Assembly (NCBI GenBank): GCA_003427395.1
Contig: BFEA01000222.1
Location: forward strand, 2,203,047-2,224,276
Source of the DNA: Chara braunii
Lineage: Eukaryota; Streptophyta; Charophyceae; Charales; Characeae
Length of the DNA stretch: 21,230 nt
Direction of reading: 5' to 3'
Shown here: piece by piece, positions 9,360 to 16,499 of the stretch
Layout: the number at the start of each line of letters is the position of its first letter
Numbering within the stretch: the first letter of the stretch is position 1
Translations under genes and position numbers: made by a program
Notes under the pieces: model-generated
Databases searched by the model: none
What the model saw: only the letters and a program-made list of their open reading frames with translations
Told to the model about the DNA's origin: nothing

Positions 9360-10258
9360 CTCACCGCGAGTCTGGTGCTCTAAACGAGGGGTTCAAGCGA
9401 CTTTCAGCGTTTCTGCATTTTGATAATCTGTAATTCGTAAACTAATAAAATAAGATAAAACAAATAAAAACAAAAGGAAAATAAAAAGGTTGTACACCAA
9501 CGATCGTAGGTCTAACCATTGCGTGGAAAAGACCGCAAGGCTTAGCGCGATGGTCCCATAATGGAACACTAGCGATCGCACCTCCCTCTTCAAAACAAGC
9601 TATCGATCCACTTCTACCGGGTACCCGTGTCAGATGGCAAGGAGGGGGCTTATGACCTTCGATGGGGGGTGATAAGCTCCCTACCAATGCGGCCGCGGGT
9701 CGCCCCTCTTTTGGGGTCCTATCGCTCATTACTCCGTCGGCCATATCAGATGCAGTGTGATACACGAAAGGTCGGGCTAGCCTAGGCCACTCGAAATATT
9801 ACACAAATTTCGAAATTCGAACCGTTCGGCTTACCGCGAAGTGACAAAAGGAAGAATTTTATTTAAAGGGGGATCAACAATAGTTTTAATGGTATATAAT
9901 AATAATTGTGATAACTGTAATAAAAATAGTACTGAAGAGAAATTCGTACCGCCGCAGCGGCCAAAACAACTGAATTACCTCAAACTAAAGCCTAAGGTCC
10001 AAATCGGCCACAGACCCGACGCATGGTTTCCCTTCATTTTTTTTTCTTTTTATTTTCTCTCCCTTTCGTTGAACTGCTGCTCCTGACCCATAACCTGCCA
10101 AAAAGGGTGCTCGGCGCGCAGTAGAAAAGACCGCCCTGGCCTCTTCACTTTCGCGTCCCAGGGCGAGCCCGACACCTACCACGGTCACAGGCCGGTAGTG
10201 CTCTGCTGTACAGCAGGGCGCTGAGCCTGCATGGACCAATGGAAAGCCCTGTGGCGCA
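9360..10258. other. Outer end of the left-LTR U3, no gene seen
   Basis: Contains an A-rich run with several plus-strand AATAAA motifs (about 9440-9490), GC-rich sequence, and the empty target site of the right-LTR SINE at about 9850-9862 (AAGAATTTTATTTAAAG). A T/C-rich run follows at about 10036-10070. Short frames on both strands show no protein signature. Confidence 0.4.
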
Positions 10259-10266
10259 CCCCTTTT
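10259..10266 (-). promoter_or_regulatory. Candidate polypurine tract
   Basis: On the minus strand AAAAGGGG is followed immediately by TG (10258-10257), the textbook junction between polypurine tract and 3' LTR. It lies about 180 bp beyond the last position at which both LTR copies can be compared, so the edge is inferred rather than seen by repeat comparison. Confidence 0.45.
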
Positions 10267-11040
10267 GCTGGGGCAGGCACCAACAGGACCGGTCTACATC
10301 AAGGCACCACTCTGGTATCTCAGCGTAGTTGCGGAGATTCGGTAATGGCTTAATGAGCCGCGGCATTAGAGCAAGGACCTGATATCAAGTAGGGACTTGG
10401 TACAAAGAGGAGGGTCGGGACACTGCGCCCTCCGACATAATACCAACCCCCCACCCAGCGTTCCCACTGGGTCGAGACGCGATCGCAGCCGGTATAAAAT
10501 AACCTGTGCCGGTTGTACGATCATTCTATCTATTTACAGCTTGCGGCGAAGCCCGTATTGCAGTCTCTGCGCTAACCAGTCTCTCGTACTTTCACAACAC
10601 TCACATTCTTCTCTCTTACAACTCACGGCAAATAGCGCAATCCGCGCAATTAATTCTCTTCTTTCTTCTTTTATAATTCGCAATCCTTGCACCACAGTAC
10701 TTCTTAGTACGACACCCTTTTGTCTCTCCACCATGCTAGGGGACAAGGAAGAGGAAAAGGAGGGAGAGCAGGGAACGCTCGTGAGGAGCCACCGCCTCGC
10801 GCAAGGCGCGAGTATAGTTCAGAGAAGGAGGAAGATGAAAGGGGTTATGGCACATACACGAAGCCTTACTTGCGCCATCCCCCGCCGAGTTAGTATGAAA
10901 GAACCTCATCCCTTGAGAAGATGAGGCACCTCCAGAAGAAGTTTGAGGCGCACTACGGCATGCCAACCACCTCTTCCCCTCCATACTCACCTAGAGTTCT
11001 CAATACGCCTGCGACAAGTTGGGCTTTAGTGTCAGTTGCT
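10259..11040. other. Interior between polypurine tract and gag-like ORF
   Basis: The longest frame of the window (plus strand, 10397-10924, 175 aa) lies here but starts upstream of a plausible plus-strand TATA box (TATAAAAT, 10493-10500). An ATG in good context at 10733 (CCACCATG) would give 63 aa rich in E, K and R. On the minus strand, the frame next to the gag-like ORF continues after a shift to a TAG at 10953-10955. I cannot decide which strand, if any, is coding. Confidence 0.35.
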
Positions 11041-11418
11041 TCACCTCCCAATCCCTGAATCTATCTCAAATTCCCTTTTCATTCTCTCTTTGACCTCTTC
11101 CCATGTAGTGGCCTCTTCCATTAACTCCTGAACAGCCAACCTCGAGTCAGTGTCACAATAAGATAGAAGGTGCTTAAGTCACTGCTTATATGTCCAGCCA
11201 TAACTGAGCCCAAATAATTCGTACTCATCCAATAAATCGTTTACTTGAGGTCCTCTAAAACATGAAATTCTCTCATCTGGCCTCTTTGCTCTTGCGATAT
11301 CTGATCCTCCTTTGATTGTGTTGACTCTCTCGACCAATTGTTGTATAACCCCAACCAAGGCTTCTTCATTGCTTCCTGCGGATGAGCTAGGTCTTGAACA
11401 ACCAGCCATCTTGACCAT
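11041..11418 (-). pseudogene. gag-like ORF (capsid-region resemblance)
   Basis: A 125-codon frame from ATG at 11418 with one in-frame TGA at 11179-11181, ending at TGA 11041-11043. Order: a Ser-rich start, a helix E-A-L-V-G-V-I-Q-Q-L-V, then F-R-G-P-Q-V-N-D-L-L-D-E-Y-E and G-L-S-Y-G-W. After the stop come L-L-S-Y-C-D and T-T-W-E-E-V-K-E-R-M-K-R-E-F. This spacing (F-x-G-x-V...L-x-E-Y-E...G-W...Y-C...W-x-E-x-K...E-F) is typical of Ty3/Gypsy-type Gag capsid regions. Homology seems to continue after a frameshift down to 10953. There is no zinc knuckle, and no protease or reverse transcriptase follows. It is the only retroelement-like protein I see in the element. Confidence 0.55.
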
Positions 11419-11479
11419 AGATTTTCCCGGATACTTTCTCCTTTCTTTTTGTCACTTTTGTCCTCTCTTTCCTTATTTC

Positions 11480-11746
11480 TCAATCTCTCACTCTTCTCGC
11501 AAGGGATACAGGCTCGTTTCTCTCTTCTCTTGTTTGCTCTACCCCTTGAGAATTTTGTATATAAAGAGTATATGCAATAATAGACTGAATAGTGATCAAA
11601 GGCAAAGCAATCCTTCTCAGTCTTCCAATGTAATTTTCAATAAACTCTCTTTCATCGTCCTTACTCAATCTTTTATTATACCTTTTTATAGTACCCCGAA
11701 TCATAAAATATCGAGTCCAGTCTATGATCTCATAATCAAATGGCAT
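11480..11746 (-). CDS. Module I paralogue b (88 aa)
   Basis: ATG start, in the same frame as the upstream paralogue and separated from it by TAA plus one codon. Sequence begins M-P-F-D-Y-E-I-I-D-W; the middle R-L-R-R-I-A-L-P-L-I-T-I-Q-S-I-I-A-Y matches, with drift, the family core M-R-x2-A-L-x2-V-x2-Q-T-x-I-x-Y; it closes with V-S-L-A-R-R-V as paralogue a does. Its stop overlaps the start of the next minus-strand frame. It may be a separate small protein or one part of a longer polyprotein now split by stops. Unknown function. Confidence 0.45.
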   Translation of the reverse strand: MPFDYEIIDWTRYFMIRGTIKRYNKRLSKDDEREFIENYIGRLRRIALPLITIQSIIAYTLYIQNSQGVEQTREERNEPVSLARRVRD

Positions 11747-11749
11747 AGC

Positions 11750-12040
11750 TTACAACCCGTTATCGATCCTTCTGGCGAGAGAGACTCGTTCCCTAGAAGT
11801 GTGGTATGATATTCTCTCAGCAGTTCTCACTTTCACTACCTTTAATAAATAGCTTATCTCAGTCTGATCAGTAACAATTCTCAGGGCAGAATCTCTCATT
11901 CGATCAAAGAAAAGCTGCAAGAACTCAAACTCATCGAAGGTAAAGAAGTTTCTATCAGAGACCCGAAGAGTCCCTTCTACCTTGATTATTCTTTCTGCCA
12001 GTACAACCTCAAATGTTAACTGTTCAACCAAGTTGGGCAT
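11750..12040 (-). CDS. Module I paralogue a (96 aa)
   Basis: ATG start. The core R-M-R-D-S-A-L-R-I-V-T-D-Q-T-E-I-S-Y clearly matches the LTR module I protein, and the end R-V-S-L-A-R-R-I is shared with paralogue b. It starts 11 bases after the stop of the preceding module II frame, in a different frame. Acidic and basic residues alternate; no membrane segment. Unknown function. Confidence 0.5.
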   Translation of the reverse strand: MPNLVEQLTFEVVLAERIIKVEGTLRVSDRNFFTFDEFEFLQLFFDRMRDSALRIVTDQTEISYLLKVVKVRTAERISYHTSRERVSLARRIDNGL

Positions 12041-12051
12041 CGTTAATCATC

Positions 12052-12540
12052 TTAGAAAACATCTGAAAGATAGATCTCAGGTTGGACATAATCAGGAATT
12101 TCGAACCTTTGTTCAAAAGTACTCAGAAGCAGGGATTTTATCATCACAGGAGAGTCTTTCTCCCTTGCTCTACCAATCTCATCAATAGCCTCCAGCAGAG
12201 GCATCCAATCTCTCATGTCTTTGAATCCCTCAGCAATTGAGAACTCAGGGAGCCTTTCAAATTCCCTTACTCCTACTCCCTCTGTTACTTTCCTTCTTAG
12301 CTTCTCTAACCATTCTTTTGTTCGTTCAAGATTGACATACGCCCCTTTTAAATACTCCAAGTAGTCAACTTCCTCCTCTAGACAGGTTGAGGAGTAAACC
12401 CTCACATCCAAACTGTCAGAGTTCAGAAATTTAATTACAGGAATATGAAATGCTATATGTCATTTCCCACAAATCTCATGCCTCAGGATTACAAAGGGAT
12501 TACCATCCCCTGCCACCTCATAAAGTTTACCCCTCTCAGT
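12052..12540 (-). pseudogene. Module II paralogue d
   Basis: The open part 12052-12411 starts at a TTG, and homology extends upstream through a TGA to about 12540. Features in family order: R-G-K-L-Y-E-V, I-P-V-I-K-F, L-D-V-R-V-Y, a charged helix, F-E-R-L-P-E-F and D-W-M-P-L-L-E-A-I. This is the most diverged of the four interior copies; the proline motif is reduced to L-P-E. No ATG supports an independent start. Unknown function. Confidence 0.4.
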
Positions 12541-12551
12541 AGTTATCCTGG

Positions 12552-12980
12552 CTACCGAGAGTATCCTTCTTGAGCTCTCTTCACTTTCCATAAAAGATCT
12601 ATCATGGCTGACCAATTGTGTCTCGAGAATGTAAGTCCTTCAACAGGTGGAGATGGTATCCCAACGAAAGGTCTGACATAGGTACTAAAGGAGAAACTCT
12701 CTCTCTCTTGCTCTAACCTTCTCTTCTCATCATGCACAAGGTTTGACGCTCGCTGCCAACACGTGTTTTTTCTACATTTTTCAATTTTTTGTTTCGGTAC
12801 ATAAATCTCAATATCATACTCATCAAGATCAATAAAATAGCAGGTAAGAACATACAGACTGTCTTGTTCTCGCCCTGGTTTCTTTATGGCTTCATATCTT
12901 ACGATCTCATAGGGGATTACGACTCTCCTCGTTATAGAATTAAGGGAATTTATCAGTTTGTCTGATTTAGCTTTACTCAA
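12552..12980 (-). pseudogene. Module II paralogue c (longest open copy)
   Basis: 142 codons open, but the frame begins at TTG with no in-frame ATG nearby. Motifs in order: S-L-N-S-I-T-R-R, I-P-Y-E-I-V-R-Y-E, L-Y-V-L-T-C-Y, L-D-E-Y-D-I-E-I-Y-V-P-K, charged helix K-R-R-L-E-Q-E, G-I-P-S-P-P, S-R-H-N-W-S and V-K-R. All recur in paralogue b just upstream on the same strand. The alternation of strand-like and helical parts suggests a compact globular domain of about 130 residues. No known family comes to mind. Confidence 0.5.
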
Positions 12981-13042
12981 CCCTTCATGGCCTCTTATCA
13001 GTCTAAGTCAGGGTTTCTCTCTTGAGGGTACATAGCGTCGAC

Positions 13043-13440
13043 TCATTTGACTCTTTTGTCTCGTTTCACTCTCAAAGCAAACTCAACCACCGTAGACCAA
13101 TTTTCTCTTGACAAATTAATGTCAGGCAAGGGAGGAGCTGGAAATCCTTCAAAGACAGTAAATCGAGTAGATCCACTGAAACATTTGTTTTCCCTCTCAA
13201 GTCTCTCTTTCTCTCTCAGTACAACCTCTTCAGTAAATCCCCAGCATCTCTCATACACCGCTTCAATACTTCTTTCCTTTGGAACATAAATTATCACATC
13301 ATATGTATCTAGGTCTGTACAATAAAATATCAGTACATATGCTCCTGCTCCCATCCACTCTCAACCATCTCATATCTGACAGCCTCATAAGGGAACCTCT
13401 CTCTTACTCAGAGTATTCAGTGACCCTAGAAGGCACTCGA
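13043..13440 (-). pseudogene. Module II paralogue b (frameshifted)
   Basis: The C-terminal 103 codons (13043-13354) are open. The N-terminal part lies in another frame to about 13440, so there is one frameshift near 13350. Shared with paralogue c: S-L-N-T-L-S-K-R, F-P-Y-E-A-V-R-Y-E, Y-V-L-I-F-Y, L-D-T-Y-D-V-I-I-Y-V-P-K, E-K-E-R-L-E-R-E, G-F-P-A-P-P, S-R-E-N-W-S and V-K-R. The spacing is the same throughout, so these are tandem duplicates. Unknown function. Confidence 0.5.
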
Positions 13441-13535
13441 CCTTCCCTTGACTCGGACCTAAACCTATGTCAAATTTCAACCTTCTCTGTTTGATTTCCT
13501 CTGTTGAAGTCTCTTCAGTTTTCATGACCACCAGT

Positions 13536-13949
13536 TCATTTCTCCCACTTCAGTACCATGCTGATAATTGGCAACCAGTTGTCATCACAATAGTTGTCAG
13601 GTATAGGAGGGATCGGAACAGTCTCATACGTTACTGGCATTACACCTCACTCCACTCTCTTCTTTTGCTTGATTAGGTCTGCTTTCTCATCATAACGAGA
13701 TTGGATTGCAATTTCTCATAACCAATTGAAGACCTCACCGTCGTCACAGTCTCCCTTCTTGACATAAGGACGGATATCATAGATATCTCCCTCTAAGAAG
13801 TGAGCCAGCACTACGCTGATGGCCGAATTGCCAGAACGGTAGACCTAACAATGTTCATATTGATAGGGGAATATTCCTTTGGTAGTCACTTTCAAGAGTT
13901 CTTTCAATGCATCAAAAGTTAGCATTCTTGATGAAGTCTCCGAGCTCAT
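13536..13949 (-). pseudogene. Module II paralogue a (three stops)
   Basis: The first module after the primer-binding site. It has ATG at 13949 and a single frame of 137 codons to TGA at 13536-13538, with three internal stops. Motifs: L-K-E-L-L-K, I-F-P-Y-Q-Y, V-V-L-A-H-F, Y-D-I-R-P-Y-V-K-K-G, V-P-I-P-P-I-P and N-W-L-P-I-I. The Y-Q-Y and R-P-Y-V motifs make it closer to the LTR-encoded module II than to paralogues b and c. Unknown function. Confidence 0.5.
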
Positions 13950-14231
13950 TGATTCTTGCTTTCCCTTCTCAATGTTCCAAGGATATCATAGGCTCATGAG
14001 GCATACCTTAGATCAAGCCCGATTCTCTCTGGTCAATAATATCAGTCTCCTTTTCCAGTCCAGTGTAAGACTCAGTTAGCAACTACACTTTCCCAAGCGA
14101 ATGACAACTCAAAAAAATATTCCAAAATGAGTCTGGAAAAATTCAGAATTTGTCAAAAGTTCTCAAGGCCTAATCAAAGCTTAAAGCTGTTTGCTGACCT
14201 AGGCTCGTTCCATACACGAAAATTTTTCATG
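13950..14231 (-). other. Leader after the primer-binding site
   Basis: AT-rich, with no open frame of note on the minus strand. By position it would be the untranslated leader between the primer-binding site and the first module, where a packaging signal might lie. I see no specific motif. Confidence 0.35.
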
Positions 14232-14249
14232 TCCCCGGCAACGACGCCA
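14232..14249 (-). promoter_or_regulatory. Primer-binding site complementary to tRNA-Asp
   Basis: The plus strand reads TCCCCGGCAACGACGCCA, identical to the 3' end of plant tRNA-Asp(GTC) including CCA except for one base (A for G at 14244). The minus strand is therefore a minus-strand-DNA primer-binding site, TGGCGTCGTTGCCGGGGA. It sits four T/A bases from the LTR edge, the normal spacing. tRNA-Asp-type sites of this wording are common in plant Ty3/Gypsy elements. This site fixes the orientation of the whole element. Confidence 0.88.
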
Positions 14250-14446
14250 TTTTTGTCGCACTTTTTTCCAGTCGGACCGCTTCGAGCGACCGGAAAGCCA
14301 ACAGGCTGTCACGCAGGATTTTTGGATGTTTTAATTGCAATAAATTAAATAAATTAAATAAAGCAAATCCCTTCCTGTTGTGTGCGTCCGGCTTCGAGCG
14401 AGACCCTTCAATTGCGGTCTTCGCTGGTCCCTGGTCTTAAGAATCT

Positions 14447-14452
14447 TTTATT
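14447..14452 (-). terminator. Poly(A) signal of the right LTR
   Basis: AATAAA on the minus strand within AATCAAAATAAAAGATTC, conserved in both LTRs and about 195 bp from the LTR end. It would mark the end of R. Confidence 0.4.
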
Positions 14453-14676
14453 TTGATTCGGAACAACAGAGAATCATGCAAATAACAATCATGAAGTTTC
14501 TGGTGTGTCATGCATGCATTAATTTTATCAATTTACTAATTTTGAGAACTGCGACAGTGTCATCACGCAATACAATCATCAAGCAAGGCAGTGCAAATAA
14601 GCTAGACTGACTGACTTGAGCAATGACAAAGTTAAATGAGTAAACAATGAGAACTCATAATAGTCTCAGAAAGTAC

Positions 14677-14684
14677 ATATATAG
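14677..14684 (-). promoter_or_regulatory. Candidate main LTR TATA box (5' LTR)
   Basis: The minus strand reads CTCTATATATG, about 430 bp before the LTR inner end. A poly(A) signal follows about 225 bp downstream, so an R region from about 14650 to 14430 and a U5 of about 180 bp would be of ordinary size. The same site in the left LTR (about 2886-2897) has decayed to CTACATATG. Inferred from spacing; no initiator was identified. Confidence 0.45.
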
Positions 14685-14821
14685 AGGGCATGGCCAGCAC
14701 CAGTCAAGAGTCCTCACTCATCCCTCTGAACCTCACACTCAATCTCTCATTTTGTTGTCTGTCGTTTGGGCTTCTTGCCATGTCTCCGTACTCTCTGAGT
14801 CTGTGGCCTCTGAATGTAGAG

Positions 14822-15403
14822 TCACCTAAAGCCTGCTAGTTCCGAGCACTTTCATCCAAGGTACATAACCCGAAAGTCAATCATAGAGCAGAACTCTTCC
14901 CATATTGTAGGTAGGTAGGGTCTGGAGAAAATCCCTCGTCTAAGATGCGGGAACTCTGATGGCTCTCTGACTGCCTCGTAGTCGATCGTGGCTGGAGAAA
15001 TGTACCTCTTAGCGAGGTCAATCAGGTCACCCCAGTGAGAACCGTCTGTCAGAGTAAAAGGTACTGGAGGCTTGGGATAGTCGGCGTAGAGCTTGGGTCC
15101 AAAGCTGCGGATCAGCTTGATACCACTCTCGTCTAACTCTCTTTCCCTCTCCTCAAAGTACTTGGCTGCTGCAATCTAGACTGCGTCAAGGTGCTCGTGG
15201 TTCTCTTTCCCTTTCCTCACATAGGATCTCAAGTCATGAATGGCCTCTCCAGCGAACACAGTGTGAACTACAAAAACATACAGCTCTTCTTGCCTGAAAC
15301 GAACAACACTACCATACTGATACCGGAAAGAGTCCCTAGAAGCAACTTGATTGAGGCTAGAGAGAAAGGCCTCAGGGACAGGGAGCGACTATACTGTACT
15401 CAT
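14822..15403 (-). pseudogene. Module II ORF of the LTR, right copy (three stops)
   Basis: Counterpart of the left-LTR module II ORF: 193 codons from ATG at 15403 in one frame. Stops are TAG at 15389-15391 (codon 5), TAG at 15176-15178 (codon 76) and TGA at 14852-14854 near the C terminus. The left copy has Gln, Leu and Trp at those places. The only length changes relative to the left copy are multiples of three. The C-terminal part (P-S-E-F-P-H-L-R-R-G, S-M-I-D-F-R-V-M) is well kept in both. Unknown function. Confidence 0.7.
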
Positions 15404-15667
15404 GTGGTAAAAGATTTTACTGTTAGTTTCCAATAATTCCCTCGGCTCACCCGACTCCACTGAACGATGTATTTTGGATTGCCTCTTTTGCTAGTCAGAC
15501 CCCGATGGCTCAACGTTCTCTCTGAAAGTTGTTTGGTTCAGACTGGAAATTGTATGTCCTTCTAACGATTGAATGTCGGTTGAGTTCCAGTCAGGTGCTG
15601 AGTGAATGTTACTTGATTAGATAAAGTTTTACCCAAACCAACGGAATGCTCGGTTGGGAACCGAAAA

Positions 15668-15810
15668 CCGATTGATTGCTGATCTGGAAACTGACTGATT
15701 GCTGATCTGGAAAACTGATTGATTGCTGATCTGGAAAACTGATTGATTGCTGATCTGAAAAATTGATTGATTGCTGATCTGGAAAACTGATTGATTGCTA
15801 ATCTGGAAAA
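15668..15810 (-). repeat. 24-bp minisatellite, six units
   Basis: The same array in the right LTR with six units, one fewer than the left. The minus-strand frame 15629-15892 (87 aa) covers it and reads the same octapeptide, starting M-K-E-N-S-Q-L-E-I-S as in the other copy. After the array the frame diverges from the left copy, suggesting no selection on the C-terminal half. Confidence 0.85.
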
Positions 15811-16018
15811 CTGCTCGAAACCGAATGCTGTTGAAAGTTGTTGACTGAGAACTGAGTGTTGCTGAGATTTCTAACTGGGAGTTTTCTTTCACGACTGGCC
15901 CCTAAGTGTTGCTACGCGACTCCCACCAAGTCAGTTCATTCTAGTCATGTCACAGCAGTATTGATTAAGTATTCCTCTCTTTCCTTCCTTATTATTAATT
16001 CTTAATGGCCTCTCGTGC

Positions 16019-16243
16019 TTAATTAACAGTTTCCACGGAGGAAAGCGTGTTGTGCAGTTTTCCATCAGTTCCGTAGAAATAGACAACATACTCGATGAAT
16101 GTTTGCTCCCTCACCGTCTCTAGTGCCTGGTTTCTCATTACCTTCACATAGTGTAGGGCATTTTTAATGGCATCCTCTTCCCATCCTTCCATCTTTTCTT
16201 TACAAGCCCTGTATCTCATCACCATTATCTCGGAGTCCCCCAT
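16019..16243 (-). CDS. Module I protein of the LTR, right copy (74 aa, short C terminus)
   Basis: Same start as the left copy, with only three substitutions up to residue 73 (V to A, S to N, I to V). The end is cut short by a TAA in GTTAATTAAGC, where the left copy reads GTTCGTCAAGC and runs on about ten residues. The M-R-x2-A-L and Q-T-F-I-E-Y motifs are present. No function is assigned. Confidence 0.5.
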   Translation of the reverse strand: MGDSEIMVMRYRACKEKMEGWEEDAIKNALHYVKVMRNQALETVREQTFIEYVVYFYGTDGKLHNTLSSVETVN

Positions 16244-16499
16244 GATTTTCTCTCCTTTCTGTGTTTTCTATGCCCTGGCTTGATGAAGCACGTAAGGAGA
16301 GACGACTGTTATGTTTGCTTGCGCCTGGAGATGTGGCGCGTCGTTTTTCTCACATGGCTTATACAGGATGGTACGACAGCCGCCGGCCTGCTAGTGACAC
16401 AGGCATTGCCCACCCACGTGGCACGCCTAGCAGGTCAGTAAAGAACTCGCACAACAATTTTATCTTATTGCCCGATTGAAGAGGCTATCGAATACAGAG

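Larger units (their letters stand above)
2472..10258 (-). repeat. Left copy of the giant LTR (3' LTR)
   Basis: Starts with TG at 2472 and shares its sequence with 14254-21230 apart from insertions. Homology is still running at 10078, where the right copy leaves the window. I place the outer edge at 10258 because CA there is followed by CCCCTTTT on the plus strand, a classical polypurine tract on the minus strand; this is inference. Additions specific to this copy are an adapter plus duplicated segment (4234-4572) and a DNA transposon (7321-7814). In one 255-nt comparison (6539-6793 against 18037-18291) I counted nine differences, so the copies are clearly diverged. Confidence 0.82.

Noticed and set aside
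9430-9490. Plus-strand AATAAA cluster as the LTR poly(A) region in the opposite orientation
   Set aside because: The primer-binding site sets the element on the minus strand; the cluster is simply A-rich sequence.
10397-10924. Longest ORF of the window (175 aa, plus strand) as a gene
   Set aside because: It begins upstream of the candidate TATA box, is compositionally heterogeneous and shows no domain; only the last 63 codons have a reasonable start context.
11480-12980. Closely spaced minus-strand ORFs as a bacterial or phage operon
   Set aside because: The surrounding rDNA is eukaryotic, several frames lack ATG starts, and the units are decayed duplicates.
2472-14253. The two large repeats as a plain tandem duplication
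   Set aside because: The repeat edge lies four bases from a tRNA-Asp primer-binding site, and both copies start with TG; an LTR element explains this better.
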